From: CAYTWW01 sp043801855
GTDB lineage: Archaea; Nanobdellota; Nanobdellia; Woesearchaeales; GW2011-AR15
Length of the DNA stretch: 19,041 bases
Direction: 5' to 3'
Assembly: GCA_043801855.1 (NCBI GenBank)
Contig: JAZDLQ010000062.1
Location: forward strand, 1 to 19,041
Both the position numbers and the translations under genes were made by a program. Below are positions 12,925 through 19,041 of this stretch, one piece after another. The notes below the pieces were generated by a model, which was given only the letters and a program-made list of their open reading frames with translations, was not told the DNA's origin and did no database searches. Every line of letters begins with the position of its first letter. Within the stretch, counting starts at the first letter, position 1.

Positions 12925-13038
12925 ATGCTATATGAAGATAATTACGGAAGGCTATATTTTCCAGACGAAGTTGAGGAATTGTTTGCATGGGAACGAGAGG
13001 AACTTGGCATCAGTAAGTCTAAGTTAACTGAAATTTAA
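12925..13038 (+). CDS. microprotein of the local paralogous family (37 residues)
   Basis: MLYEDNYGRLYFPDEVEELF, then EREELGISKSKL, with GGATGGGGGTGAAG before the ATG. It is very close in layout to 12650-12775: MLY-x-D, G-(K/R)-(V/L)-Y, (F/L)-P-(D/E)-E-(V/I)-E and E-(E/M)-(L)GI. The function is unknown. The 149 bases before it (12776-12924) hold only a weak stem, TTCGCA/TGCGGA at 12831-12848. Confidence 0.6.
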   Translation: MLYEDNYGRLYFPDEVEELFAWEREELGISKSKLTEI

Positions 13039-13057
13039 GCTACAAAGGTGAGATCAA

Positions 13058-13129
13058 ATGATTGATGGGTTAGGTGAAGTATTAACAATTATAATTGGGT
13101 TTACTTTTGCTTGCTTAAATAAATATTAA
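13058..13129 (+). CDS. possible 23-residue membrane microprotein
   Basis: MIDGLGEVLTIIIGFTFACL followed by NKY, one hydrophobic helix. AAAGGTGAGATCAA gives a good Shine-Dalgarno site, 19 bases after the previous stop. There is no homologue in the window; the call rests on the ribosome site, the tight spacing and the helix. Confidence 0.35.
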   Translation: MIDGLGEVLTIIIGFTFACLNKY

Positions 13130-13204
13130 ATAATATATTTTGGTTTTTAATAGAGGAGATCTGCGTATATTACAATTGTTTGACGCGTTTAAACATTAGT
13201 TCAC

Positions 13205-13234
13205 TACGACTGCCTTATATAGTTACAGGTCGTA
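13205..13234. promoter_or_regulatory. inverted repeat around TATATA
   Basis: TACGAC (13205-13210) is mirrored by GTCGTA (13229-13234), with a further TG/CA pair inside and TATATA in the centre. A TATA-like ATTATATTATAAAAAT follows at 13233-13248. It could be an operator-promoter for the microORF at 13314. The rest of 13130-13313 shows nothing else clear. Confidence 0.35.
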
Positions 13235-13313
13235 TTATATTATAAAAATAAGATAAAAAAAACTATTCCTAAAATCATATTTAAACTAAAATTAGGTCAC
13301 GGGGGTGATATGG

Positions 13314-13382
13314 ATGAAGTGCATAATTAATACTAATGCATCACGGTGCAATAACGTGGCATTTATGGATTGGAATGAATAA
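13314..13382 (+). CDS. possible 22-residue microORF
   Basis: The start MKCIINTNASRCN is preceded by GGGGGTGATATGG, as strong as the sites before the microprotein family. It contains two Cys and ends NVAFMDWNE. It lies directly upstream of the hairpins at 13389-13465, so it could be a leader peptide or part of a small dual-function RNA. The coding call is tentative. Confidence 0.3.
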   Translation: MKCIINTNASRCNNVAFMDWNE

Positions 13383-13388
13383 GCGGTA

Positions 13389-13465
13389 TATGCTCAGTAT
13401 TTTTAGCCAGAGCATACAGCCAAAATATATTAGCTGATTGATAGTGTCAATCGCAGCCAAAAATA
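13389..13465 (+). ncRNA. hairpin cluster with alternative pairings
   Basis: TATGCTC/GAGCATA (13389-13416) and GATTGA/TCAATC (13436-13452, extended by GCT/AGC) form two stems. TATTTTTAGC in the first loop (13398-13407) can instead pair with GCCAAAAATA (13456-13465), with one mismatch, which would break the first stem. CAGCCAAAA(A)TAT also occurs twice (13417, 13454). Such rivalry is typical of regulatory RNAs, but no known class is recognised. The 98 bases between this cluster and the next gene are A/T-rich with no further gene. Confidence 0.35.
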
Positions 13466-13563
13466 TCCCAACAAAAAAAGTGAAGCATTGCAATACGTTG
13501 GAATTTTTTAATTTTAAAAAATAAAAAATACGAATTAATTAAATATACTTAAGGTGAAAATAA

Positions 13564-14715
13564 ATGACAAAAAAACAATTCAATAAAAAAAGCCAGACCT
13601 TCTTTATGGTATCACTATTAATTATAGTGTTCACAGCGCTTGTTGCAACGTCAGTAATTGCATTAGATACTGTGCGCCCAACAATTTTGTATGTAACGCC
13701 AACAAACAACGAAATGGATCTTTCAAGAAATGAGCTGATGAGCGTTGTTTTCAGCGAAGATATGGATCCTTCGAGCATCAATCAAAATACAGTTATAATG
13801 ATGCAAAGGACAACTCCGCAAGTCGGAAATTACAGGTCACTTGCGATTATTGGAACATTGGTTTACAGCAATAGAAAAGCAACATTTATTACAGATGAAC
13901 TGCTTTCTCCATCTCAACGATTTGGAAATGTTTTTACAGTTACTTTAACTAAAGATATAAAAGACCTTTCAGGCAATGCGCTTTCTAGGGATTATGTATG
14001 GAGCTTTACAACTGGTGCTGACCCATTCAATACAAGCGGTTCAACATCAAAACTAAATCAGAGTGCAGCATTGGTAATCCTTGTACCTGTAGTAAATATA
14101 TCAAATCAAACAACTATTATTACTGCTCCAACAGCTAATGAAGAAACTGATGATAATGCAGGATTATTAGCAGGCGTATCGCCTTGGATGTGGATTGTTG
14201 GTGGTGGATTGCTCTTGCTTTTACTTCTTGCAACAATTTATGGGCTTGCAATGAGATCATCAAGCAGCAAAAAAACAGAAGATGCACGGCCAAATCCTTT
14301 TTGTAATGTGCAACCAGTTATAGATCTTGAAGGAATCGGTCTAGAATATAATAAGGCGCTATTAGCAATGGGAATAAAAAATACAAAACAGTTATGGGAA
14401 GCAGATGCAAGAAGAGTTGCACGTGTAACCGGCGCTCCACTAATTTTAGTCAAGAGCTGGCAGCATATGGCAGAATTGTCAAGTGTCAATGATATCGGGC
14501 CGCAGTATGCAGAGCTTCTTGAGCGATCTGGTGTCCATAATATAGACCAGCTAAAAGGCTATGATACAAATGAGCTTCTTAGTATAGTTCGAAAAAAACA
14601 AAACTCACTTAAAATTAATATCCAAGGAAATTCTCCTGGCCACGCAATGGTTGAGCATTGGATAGGTGAGGCACGAAGCCATAAATTCTGCGGATTTGTG
14701 GGGCATAATGTATAA
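13564..14715 (+). CDS. Ig-like (Big_5)/transmembrane/DUF4332 protein
   Basis: 383 residues in three parts. An N-terminal membrane segment or signal (FFMVSLLIIVFTALVATSVI) leads to a Big_5-type Ig domain: RPTILYVTPTNNEMDLSRNE, VVFSEDMDPSSI, FTVTLTKDIKDLSGNAL, YVWSFTTG. A second hydrophobic stretch (MWIVGGGLLLLLLLATIYGL, about 203-222) crosses the membrane. The C-terminal part is DUF4332-like with two helix-hairpin-helix units (LEGIGLEYNKALLAMGIKNT and VNDIGPQYAELLERSGVHNI). The Ig domain should be outside and the HhH domain inside, linking the surface to DNA or RNA (inference). AAGGTGAAAATAA precedes the start. The final FCGFVGHNV tail is unexplained. Confidence 0.8.
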   Translation: MTKKQFNKKSQTFFMVSLLIIVFTALVATSVIALDTVRPTILYVTPTNNEMDLSRNELMSVVFSEDMDPSSINQNTVIMMQRTTPQVGNYRSLAIIGTLVYSNRKATFITDELLSPSQRFGNVFTVTLTKDIKDLSGNALSRDYVWSFTTGADPFNTSGSTSKLNQSAALVILVPVVNISNQTTIITAPTANEETDDNAGLLAGVSPWMWIVGGGLLLLLLLATIYGLAMRSSSSKKTEDARPNPFCNVQPVIDLEGIGLEYNKALLAMGIKNTKQLWEADARRVARVTGAPLILVKSWQHMAELSSVNDIGPQYAELLERSGVHNIDQLKGYDTNELLSIVRKKQNSLKINIQGNSPGHAMVEHWIGEARSHKFCGFVGHNV

Positions 14716-14724
14716 ATAAAAAAA

Positions 14725-14758
14725 TGTCCGCAAACAAAAGCGGGCACCTTTTTTTTTT
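14725..14758 (+). terminator. intrinsic-type terminator
   Basis: TGTCCGC (14725-14731) pairs with GCGGGCA (14740-14746), followed by CC and ten T (14749-14758). It fits termination after the DUF4332 gene. Confidence 0.75.
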
Positions 14759-14786
14759 AATATTATAAATATGAGGAGGAAATAAA

Positions 14787-14906
14787 ATGGCAAAAAAAAG
14801 CAGAGGCGGAAGAATGACTGCAGCAAAAGTTAGGGCTGCAAAAACACCTGGCGGCAAAGGATTGGTAAAAAATAGGCCTGCAGGAAAAAAAATAATGAAG
14901 ACTTAA
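14787..14906 (+). CDS. 39-residue highly basic protein
   Basis: MAKKSRGGRMTAAKVRAAKT, then GGKGLVKNRPAGKKIMKT. About a third of the residues are Lys or Arg. GAGGAGGA, seven bases before the ATG, is an excellent ribosome site, and TATTATAAATA at 14760-14770 is a TATA box, so it is probably an independent gene. It resembles small ribosomal or nucleoid proteins in composition only; I do not recognise the family. Binding of RNA or DNA is likely from charge. Confidence 0.6.
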   Translation: MAKKSRGGRMTAAKVRAAKTPGGKGLVKNRPAGKKIMKT

Positions 14907-14975
14907 AAATTTTTGTAATTTTTATTGAATTCTATTATTTGATAATATAAAGCATATAATTCAGAGGTATAAAAA

Positions 14976-15473
14976 ATGAAAAAAAATATTTTATTAGTAG
15001 CTATAATATTAGTAGTAGCAGTGCAGAGCGTATTTGGTGCACTAGATTTTACATTAAGTGATTACAATGTGGATGTGCCAATTGGTGGAACAGTAACAGT
15101 AGATATGACTGCAAGCAATAACGGAGAGCCAATAAGCGTTCCAGTAGAAGTACAACTAGTATGCAGAGAAACAACAGCACCTGAATTCATATGCAATGAA
15201 GGAGACATATATAATCCTAGTGAAGTAATTGTAAGTGTCACAAGCCCAACAGATGTTGCTGGTGTCTCTACAGTTACAATAGCACATGACGGAAGTGATG
15301 TCGCAGGAATCTATCATTATACAATCTGCCATACCAATGGAGTAGACTGTTTTGAAGATTCTGCAAGAGTTACAGGAGATTTTGGAGTTATTCCTGAATT
15401 TACAACAATCGGAGCTGCTGTTGCATTAATCGGTGCAGGAATATTTGCAGCAAAGAAAAAAAGGAAAGAGTAA
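14976..15473 (+). CDS. secreted Ig-like protein with PEF-CTERM-like tail
   Basis: 165 residues with a signal peptide (MKKNILLVAIILVVAVQSVF then GALD), a beta-rich domain of about 110 residues with four Cys (CRETTAPEFIC and CHTNGVDC, likely two disulfides), and a C-terminal FGVIPEFTTIGAAVALIGAG helix ending KKKRKE. The PEF motif, helix and basic end match archaeal PEF-CTERM sorting signals, which are processed by archaeosortases. No sortase gene lies in this window. Without processing it would stay as a single-pass membrane anchor. The Shine-Dalgarno site AGAGGT and a TATA-like TAATATAAAG lie upstream. Confidence 0.72.
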   Translation: MKKNILLVAIILVVAVQSVFGALDFTLSDYNVDVPIGGTVTVDMTASNNGEPISVPVEVQLVCRETTAPEFICNEGDIYNPSEVIVSVTSPTDVAGVSTVTIAHDGSDVAGIYHYTICHTNGVDCFEDSARVTGDFGVIPEFTTIGAAVALIGAGIFAAKKKRKE

Positions 15474-15475
15474 AA

Positions 15476-15510
15476 TCTTTTTTTTAATTTTTTAATTTTT
15501 TTATTTTTAA
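15476..15510 (+). terminator. oligo-T tract after the PEF-CTERM-like gene
   Basis: Repeated T runs of five to nine (CTTTTTTTTTAATTTTTTAA and on) follow the stop. Archaeal RNA polymerase terminates on such tracts without a hairpin. Confidence 0.55.
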
Positions 15511-15524
15511 TCAGAGGAAACAAA

Positions 15525-15701
15525 ATGGAACAATCATTATTATCATGGGCAATTATATTTTTGATACTATCGCTAGTTGCAGGAGTATTTGGGTTTGGAA
15601 TAATATCTGGGCTTTCATTTACGATCGCAAAATGGCTGGCAGCAATATTCATAGTTTTATTTGTAATTTCAGCAATAGCGCATGTAATCAAGAGCGCTTA
15701 A
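15525..15701 (+). CDS. DUF1328 family small membrane protein (YtjA-like)
   Basis: 58 residues, MEQSLLSWAIIFLILSLVAG then VFGFGIISGL, AKWLAAIFIVLFVISAIAHV. The W-A-x-I-F-L-x-x-x-L-x-A-G-x-x-G-F-G-x-I-x-G pattern with a second hydrophobic helix is the DUF1328/YtjA signature. In bacteria these small inner-membrane proteins go with stress responses; the molecular role is not known. AGAGGAAAC precedes the start. An oligo-T tract follows (15705-15713). Confidence 0.75.
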   Translation: MEQSLLSWAIIFLILSLVAGVFGFGIISGLSFTIAKWLAAIFIVLFVISAIAHVIKSA

Positions 15702-15778
15702 ATATTTTTTTTTAAATTTTTGAATATTTTTTATTATGAAATTTTTAAAATAATCAATCGAATAGCGGGGTGTTTAAT

Positions 15779-16108
15779 ATGGCATTATTAGGTGTATTAA
15801 TAGGATTTTTAATAAGTTTAGTCGTATCAGCAGTTGTTATCTATGCCGCTGCAAAATTACTTGGGGAAAAAGAAGGATTTGGAACAGCGATATTTGCAGC
15901 ATTTGCTGGCTCAATAATTTACGCAGTAGTATCATTTTTCATAGGAGTTGGATTGATCGCATCAATTGTTGGAGGAATAGGATGGCTTATTGCTTTAGGC
16001 AGTTTGTATCATATGGGATGGCTGAAATCTTTTGTTGTGGCTGTTTTCATTTGGGTATTTGCAGCAATCGTAAGCATAGTGCTTCCAACAATTGCAGGGC
16101 CACTTTAA
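15779..16108 (+). CDS. small multi-pass membrane protein
   Basis: 109 residues with an ATG at 15779 and GGGGTGTTT before it. There are three or four hydrophobic helices: LGVLIGFLISLVVSAVVIYA, FGTAIFAAFAGSIIYAVVSF, IGVGLIASIVGGIGWLIALG and FVVAVFIWVFAAIVSIVLPT. AAKLLGEKEG forms a short loop after the first. No catalytic motif is visible. Small membrane proteins of this shape are common in archaea, and I do not assign a function. The gap to the next gene has a small stem CATAGT/ACTATG at 16114-16135. Confidence 0.6.
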   Translation: MALLGVLIGFLISLVVSAVVIYAAAKLLGEKEGFGTAIFAAFAGSIIYAVVSFFIGVGLIASIVGGIGWLIALGSLYHMGWLKSFVVAVFIWVFAAIVSIVLPTIAGPL

Positions 16109-16157
16109 AGATGCATAGTGCTATTGAAAACTATGTGATAATAAAAAGGTGTTAAAA

Positions 16158-16655
16158 ATGGAAACAGAAAATATTTCATCAAATGAAGATAAATTAAGTG
16201 AAATCAGAAGCTGCATAAATAAGCAAGATAGCTTGTATTCTATCCACAGAAAAGATACAGCACGATTTGAAGATGAAAGCAAGATAGATGGAAAAAGCAC
16301 GATTCCAATAATGACATATGGTGATTATATAATCTATCTTAAAGTGAATTGCCTAGAACTTCCAAATATTCCGCTGTCAAAGTTCAATTATACTTCTGGC
16401 ACATTCGAAAAAAAATGGGGGCCTGACCATAAGACTATTGTTTTGACACCAAATTATTCAAGCATCAGAAAAGTTGAGATTGAGATCCAGGGAATAGATA
16501 TCCATAATATGAAATTGTTGCCTGATAAGTCAGGAGATGTGATTGAAGACACAGCGAAAATTAAGATAACTAGACATTATAGGTTCTCTGAAGGCGATTC
16601 TGAAAATAAGATTGATACAAATTCAGCGTCTCCAGGAGAAATAAAAGCCAGGTAA
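16158..16655 (+). CDS. hypothetical soluble protein
   Basis: With the ATG at 16158 (AAAGGTGTTAAAA upstream) the protein is 165 residues. It has a charged N-terminal stretch, a beta-rich core (IMTYGDYIIYLKVNCLELPN, IVLTPNYSSIRKVEIEIQGI) and a disordered C-terminal tail. There is no signal, membrane helix or known motif. Its position as first gene of a run ending in the AI-2E permease suggests a link to the membrane set, no more. Confidence 0.5.
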   Translation: METENISSNEDKLSEIRSCINKQDSLYSIHRKDTARFEDESKIDGKSTIPIMTYGDYIIYLKVNCLELPNIPLSKFNYTSGTFEKKWGPDHKTIVLTPNYSSIRKVEIEIQGIDIHNMKLLPDKSGDVIEDTAKIKITRHYRFSEGDSENKIDTNSASPGEIKAR

Positions 16656-16656
16656 A

Positions 16657-17004
16657 TTGGAAATAGAGTTGAAACAATTGGATAAACACAAAAAAGAATC
16701 TGGATTTTTTGGAACTATTAAAGATTTGCTAGGATTAGTTTCACAAACCATGTCCACAATCATTTATCAGCCTATCGCTGAAATGGTTTTGCAAAATATT
16801 GAAAATAGGATCATTAAAATCGAAAAAAGGATTATTAGGAAAGTATCATCACTTGCAGTGATTTTGCTTGGTGCAATATTTTTAGTGCTTGCGCTGTTTT
16901 CATTTTTGGTAGATTTTTTTGGATGGAGCAAAGCTCTTGCCTATTTTACGATTGGCATAGCATTATTATTATTCGGGCTTGTGCTCAAAACGAGGGAATT
17001 TTGA
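16657..17004 (+). CDS. holin-superfamily/YqjE-like membrane protein
   Basis: 115 residues from a TTG start, one base after the previous stop, with a weak CCAGG ribosome site. A soluble amphipathic region (DLLGLVSQTMSTIIYQPIAE, then ENRIIKIEKRIIRK) is followed by two membrane helices (VILLGAIFLVLALFSFLV and YFTIGIALLLFGLVL). This layout and size match YqjE/Phage_holin_3_6 proteins. The DUF883 gene three steps on supports it, because yqjD and yqjE are neighbours in many bacteria. No other phage genes are present. The family call is by shape and context, not by a sharp motif. Confidence 0.5.
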   Translation: MEIELKQLDKHKKESGFFGTIKDLLGLVSQTMSTIIYQPIAEMVLQNIENRIIKIEKRIIRKVSSLAVILLGAIFLVLALFSFLVDFFGWSKALAYFTIGIALLLFGLVLKTREF

Positions 17005-17015
17005 TAGGTGAAAAT

Positions 17016-17087
17016 ATGATAAAACTTACAAATGCAACAATTGGGGAAATGCCAAAGTTGCTTGAATTTAAAGACGATAAAATCTAG
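17016..17087 (+). CDS. possible 23-residue microORF between YqjE-like and DUF883 genes
   Basis: MIKLTNATIGEMPKLLEFKD, then DKI. GATAGGTGA lies five bases before the ATG. Its stop overlaps the Shine-Dalgarno site (AGAGG) of the next gene, which suggests translational coupling. There is no homologue in the window. Confidence 0.35.
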   Translation: MIKLTNATIGEMPKLLEFKDDKI

Positions 17088-17097
17088 AGGTAAAAAA

Positions 17098-17376
17098 ATG
17101 GCAAAAGAAAATATAAGGCAGATGACACATAATAACGTAGATAAAGTGATGGACAAAGCAGAAAGCATGAGAGATAATGTGATTGAAAAAGCAGAAGGCT
17201 TTAGGGAAAACAGCACAACCGCTTTTAATAATGCTAAAGAAAAAGCAGGCATGATGCGGAATGATTTTGATGGGTATATCAGTTCAAATCCGGAGAAATC
17301 AGTCCTTATTGCCGCAGGAGTAGGAGCTGTAGTTGGTATAGCACTGACTGCTGCAATGATGAAAAAAAGAAACTAG
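17098..17376 (+). CDS. DUF883/ElaB-YqjD-like membrane-tethered protein
   Basis: With the ATG at 17098 (AGAGGTAAAAAA upstream) the protein is 92 residues. A long charged helix (VMDKAESMRDNVIEKAEGFR, then NAKEKAGMMRNDFDGYISSN) leads into PEKSVLIAAGVGAVVGIALT and a KKRN end. This helix plus a glycine-zipper membrane anchor preceded by NPEKS is the ElaB/YqjD layout, proteins reported in E. coli to tether ribosomes to the membrane in stationary phase. Whether the archaeal form does this is not known. Confidence 0.65.
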   Translation: MAKENIRQMTHNNVDKVMDKAESMRDNVIEKAEGFRENSTTAFNNAKEKAGMMRNDFDGYISSNPEKSVLIAAGVGAVVGIALTAAMMKKRN

Positions 17377-17381
17377 ATATA

Positions 17382-18449
17382 ATGGCTGCCAAGAACCAAT
17401 ATCAAAGGATAGTCCCGTTTATAGTATTCACACTGGCATTATTTTTATTATTTAAACTAATCCAACCTTTGATATCTGTTCTTTTAGGCAGCTTCCTTTT
17501 ATCTTATATTACTTTCCCTTTGTATAAGAAAATAATCAAAAGGATACCAAATAAGACTATTACAATTATATTATCTTTATTCATAGTAATACTCATTATA
17601 TTAATTCCATTCACATTCTTAGCATTCGAAATTATTGGAGAGGGATATTATTTCTACAATTCGCTATCAACTAATACTGTAAAAGGAGCTCTGCTTGGTA
17701 TAAGATGCGCCAGTGATAACTCAACTGTTTGTTCGCTTCTTAATCAGGCTGAAAAGTTTAGCTTAAAAAAATTGTCAACGTTTGGTTTAGACAAAAAGCT
17801 AAAGGAATTTCTTCCAGTTTTAGAGCAGAAAATAACAGACTTTGTTATATCTATTCCTATCATAATTTCACAGGTTTTTCTTTCTTTAGTAATATCCTAT
17901 TTTATCATACAGCAGTGGGAGAACATATTAAAAAAAATAGCTGGCTTGCTTCCTATGAGAACAAAGACTATAAATCGGCTTACCGAAGAATTTAAAAGTA
18001 TTGCTAATACTGTAATCTATGCTCAATTAACTGTTGCAATTGTGCAAGGAATTACTGCAACTATTGGGTTTTATATCTTTGGTGTTCCTTTTCCAATAAT
18101 CTTAGGCCTTGTTACAGCTTTCTCTGCACTTATTCCAGCTATCGGAACAGCGATCATATGGATACCTGCATCGCTATTTTTGATTTTAAGCGGCTATTTT
18201 ACAAAGAATTATTGGGTTTTAGGCAAAGGTATTGGCATGTTCTTATATGGATTTTTGATAATCAGCACAATTGACAATATATTACTTACAAAAATAGTCA
18301 ATACAAAAGCGAAGGTAAACCAGATAATTGTAATTATAGGAGTAATTGGTGGAGCAAGCATGTTTGGAATAGTTGGAATATTTATTGGGCCAATATTATT
18401 GCCTTTGCTTCTAACTTATTTTGAAACATTTAAGGAAAGATTTGATTAA
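17382..18449 (+). CDS. AI-2E family transporter (PerM/UPF0118)
   Basis: A 355-residue polytopic protein. Two N-terminal helices (VPFIVFTLALFLLFKLIQPL, SVLLGSFLLSYITFPLYKKI), a third helix at about 60-85, a soluble middle region (about 90-140) and at least four C-terminal helices follow the PF01594 layout. The ALIPAIGTAIIWIPASLFLI segment corresponds to the family's conserved P-x-x-G-x-x-I-x-x-x-P motif, and the end FGIVGIFIGPILLPLLLTYF is also typical. Members export AI-2 or act as Na+/H+ antiporters, so the substrate cannot be fixed here. It starts five bases after the DUF883 stop and is probably the last gene of that operon. Confidence 0.82.
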   Translation: MAAKNQYQRIVPFIVFTLALFLLFKLIQPLISVLLGSFLLSYITFPLYKKIIKRIPNKTITIILSLFIVILIILIPFTFLAFEIIGEGYYFYNSLSTNTVKGALLGIRCASDNSTVCSLLNQAEKFSLKKLSTFGLDKKLKEFLPVLEQKITDFVISIPIIISQVFLSLVISYFIIQQWENILKKIAGLLPMRTKTINRLTEEFKSIANTVIYAQLTVAIVQGITATIGFYIFGVPFPIILGLVTAFSALIPAIGTAIIWIPASLFLILSGYFTKNYWVLGKGIGMFLYGFLIISTIDNILLTKIVNTKAKVNQIIVIIGVIGGASMFGIVGIFIGPILLPLLLTYFETFKERFD

Positions 18450-18520
18450 ACTAATAGTTTAGTTTGTATTTTACGTAAACAGTTTGGAAAAAAAGCTTGA
18501 TTAAATAAAAGGAAATCAAA

Positions 18521-18934
18521 ATGACATTTGCACAATCAACATTTGAAGATGGAAAGGACTATATACATAAAAGAGACTTTAGCAAGGCTGGCAATTATAA
18601 GGATGAAGATTACAAAAACGCATGGTCGCCTCATCCATCAAAATATGTGTACGCAGATTCAACAGAGACAACAGAAAATAATAATGGCTATGTTTTTAGG
18701 ATACCTTTATCAGAAATATCAATTGAGAACCTAAAGGTAATTCCTGCAAAGTCTTATATAATTGTGCAATCTGATAAAAAAACAATTTTTATCCGGCTAG
18801 CCAAAAGAATCAGGCCAAAGACAATGTCGATGACTATTAAATGGAGCATGCTTGTAATTAGTGTAGAAAAAGATATTGGGCGAACAATACCCACAATACC
18901 CGACTTTGCGCAGAAATTAACAGGCTTTGCTTAG
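18521..18934 (+). CDS. hypothetical protein with Hsp20-like fold
   Basis: 137 residues with AAAGGAAATCAAA before the ATG. An N-terminal charged region of about 45 residues is followed by YVFRIPLSEISIENLKVIPA, IIVQSDKKTIFIRLAKRIRP and MTIKWSMLVISVEKDIGR. This resembles the alpha-crystallin order in which an E/P-type strand pair is followed by a late strand pair with a V-L-x-I-x-V-x-K end. The usual A-x-(x)-NGVL is replaced by IKWSMLVISVEK, so the match is weak. The C-terminal IPTIP could be the I-x-I/V tail motif of small heat-shock proteins. A small heat-shock role fits the stress-like neighbours but is tentative. Confidence 0.5.
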   Translation: MTFAQSTFEDGKDYIHKRDFSKAGNYKDEDYKNAWSPHPSKYVYADSTETTENNNGYVFRIPLSEISIENLKVIPAKSYIIVQSDKKTIFIRLAKRIRPKTMSMTIKWSMLVISVEKDIGRTIPTIPDFAQKLTGFA

Positions 18935-18940
18935 CCTGTT
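18919..18940 (+). terminator. hairpin overlapping the stop codon
   Basis: AACAGGCT (18919-18926) pairs with AGCCTGTT (18933-18940); the TAG stop (18932-18934) lies at the loop edge. A T-rich stretch (TTCTTCTTTTGTT) follows at 18951. Confidence 0.5.
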
Positions 18941-18994
18941 GAAATAAGAAGTTCTTCTTTTGTTATGAAGAATTATTCTTGCCATGACTTGACA

Positions 18995-19037
18995 AAGCTG
19001 CGCCAACGGTCTAATTTTCATAAGCGGCTTGTTTTTT
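18995..19037 (+). terminator. second terminator-like hairpin at the window end
   Basis: AAGCTGC (18995-19001) pairs with GCGGCTT (19024-19030), one T-G pair, followed by GTTTTTT. The loop is 22 bases, so it is weaker than the hairpin at 14725. No gene is seen in 18941-19041. Confidence 0.35.
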
Positions 19038-19041
19038 CTCT

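Noticed and set aside
16657..17004. Prophage holin as a sign of a prophage
   Set aside because: No other phage genes are present; the neighbours point to a YqjE-like cellular membrane protein.

Overview
This is an AT-rich archaeal window, most likely from a DPANN-type archaeon (Woesearchaeota-like is my guess; the sequence does not prove it). Signs of archaea are TATA boxes about 25-50 bases before genes, strong G-rich Shine-Dalgarno sites, Lrp/AsnC-type regulators, a Ski2/Mtr4-like DExH helicase, Hint- and LamG-bearing surface proteins, a PEF-CTERM-like tail and oligo-T terminators.

Region 1 (1-3326) is an array of four toxin-antitoxin cassettes, all on the minus strand. Each has its own near-identical TATA block, a 48-52 residue ribbon-helix-helix (RHH) protein, a second longer RHH protein that begins directly after the first one's stop in the same frame (TAA-ATG), and a toxin: PIN (truncated), PIN (truncated), RelE-like (complete) and PIN (complete). 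Between the cassettes, on the plus strand, lie pieces of Hint (intein-like) coding sequence. The plus strand stays open in one frame from 45 to 5672, straight through the whole array. Cassette spacing, leader lengths and most gene junctions differ by multiples of three.

Region 2 (3327-6871) is a surface-protein pair: a Hint C-terminal piece fused to a LamG/Ig/FN3-like protein, overlapping by ATGA a membrane-anchored, signal-peptide-bearing protein. Region 3 (6926-8839) is the helicase.

Region 4 (9057-11378) is a tandem duplication of an Lrp-like regulator plus a CX2C-X16-CX2C zinc-ribbon gene. The first regulator is frameshifted at a poly-A tract (A7 against A8 in its sister). The first zinc-ribbon protein has grown a long tail of 15-residue repeats. 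A 12-base palindrome is conserved before both zinc-ribbon genes.

Region 5 (11379-13563) is sparse in ordinary genes. It holds one further Lrp-like regulator, several microproteins with strong Shine-Dalgarno sites (four share a motif), and a series of strong hairpins that could be structured RNAs or remnants of a small mobile element.

Region 6 (13564-18940) is an envelope and stress set: an Ig-like/TM/DUF4332 protein, a tiny basic protein, a PEF-CTERM-like secreted protein, a DUF1328 protein, other small membrane proteins, a holin/YqjE-like plus DUF883/YqjD-like pair, an AI-2E family permease and an Hsp20-fold-like protein. The last 100 bases hold only terminator-like hairpins.
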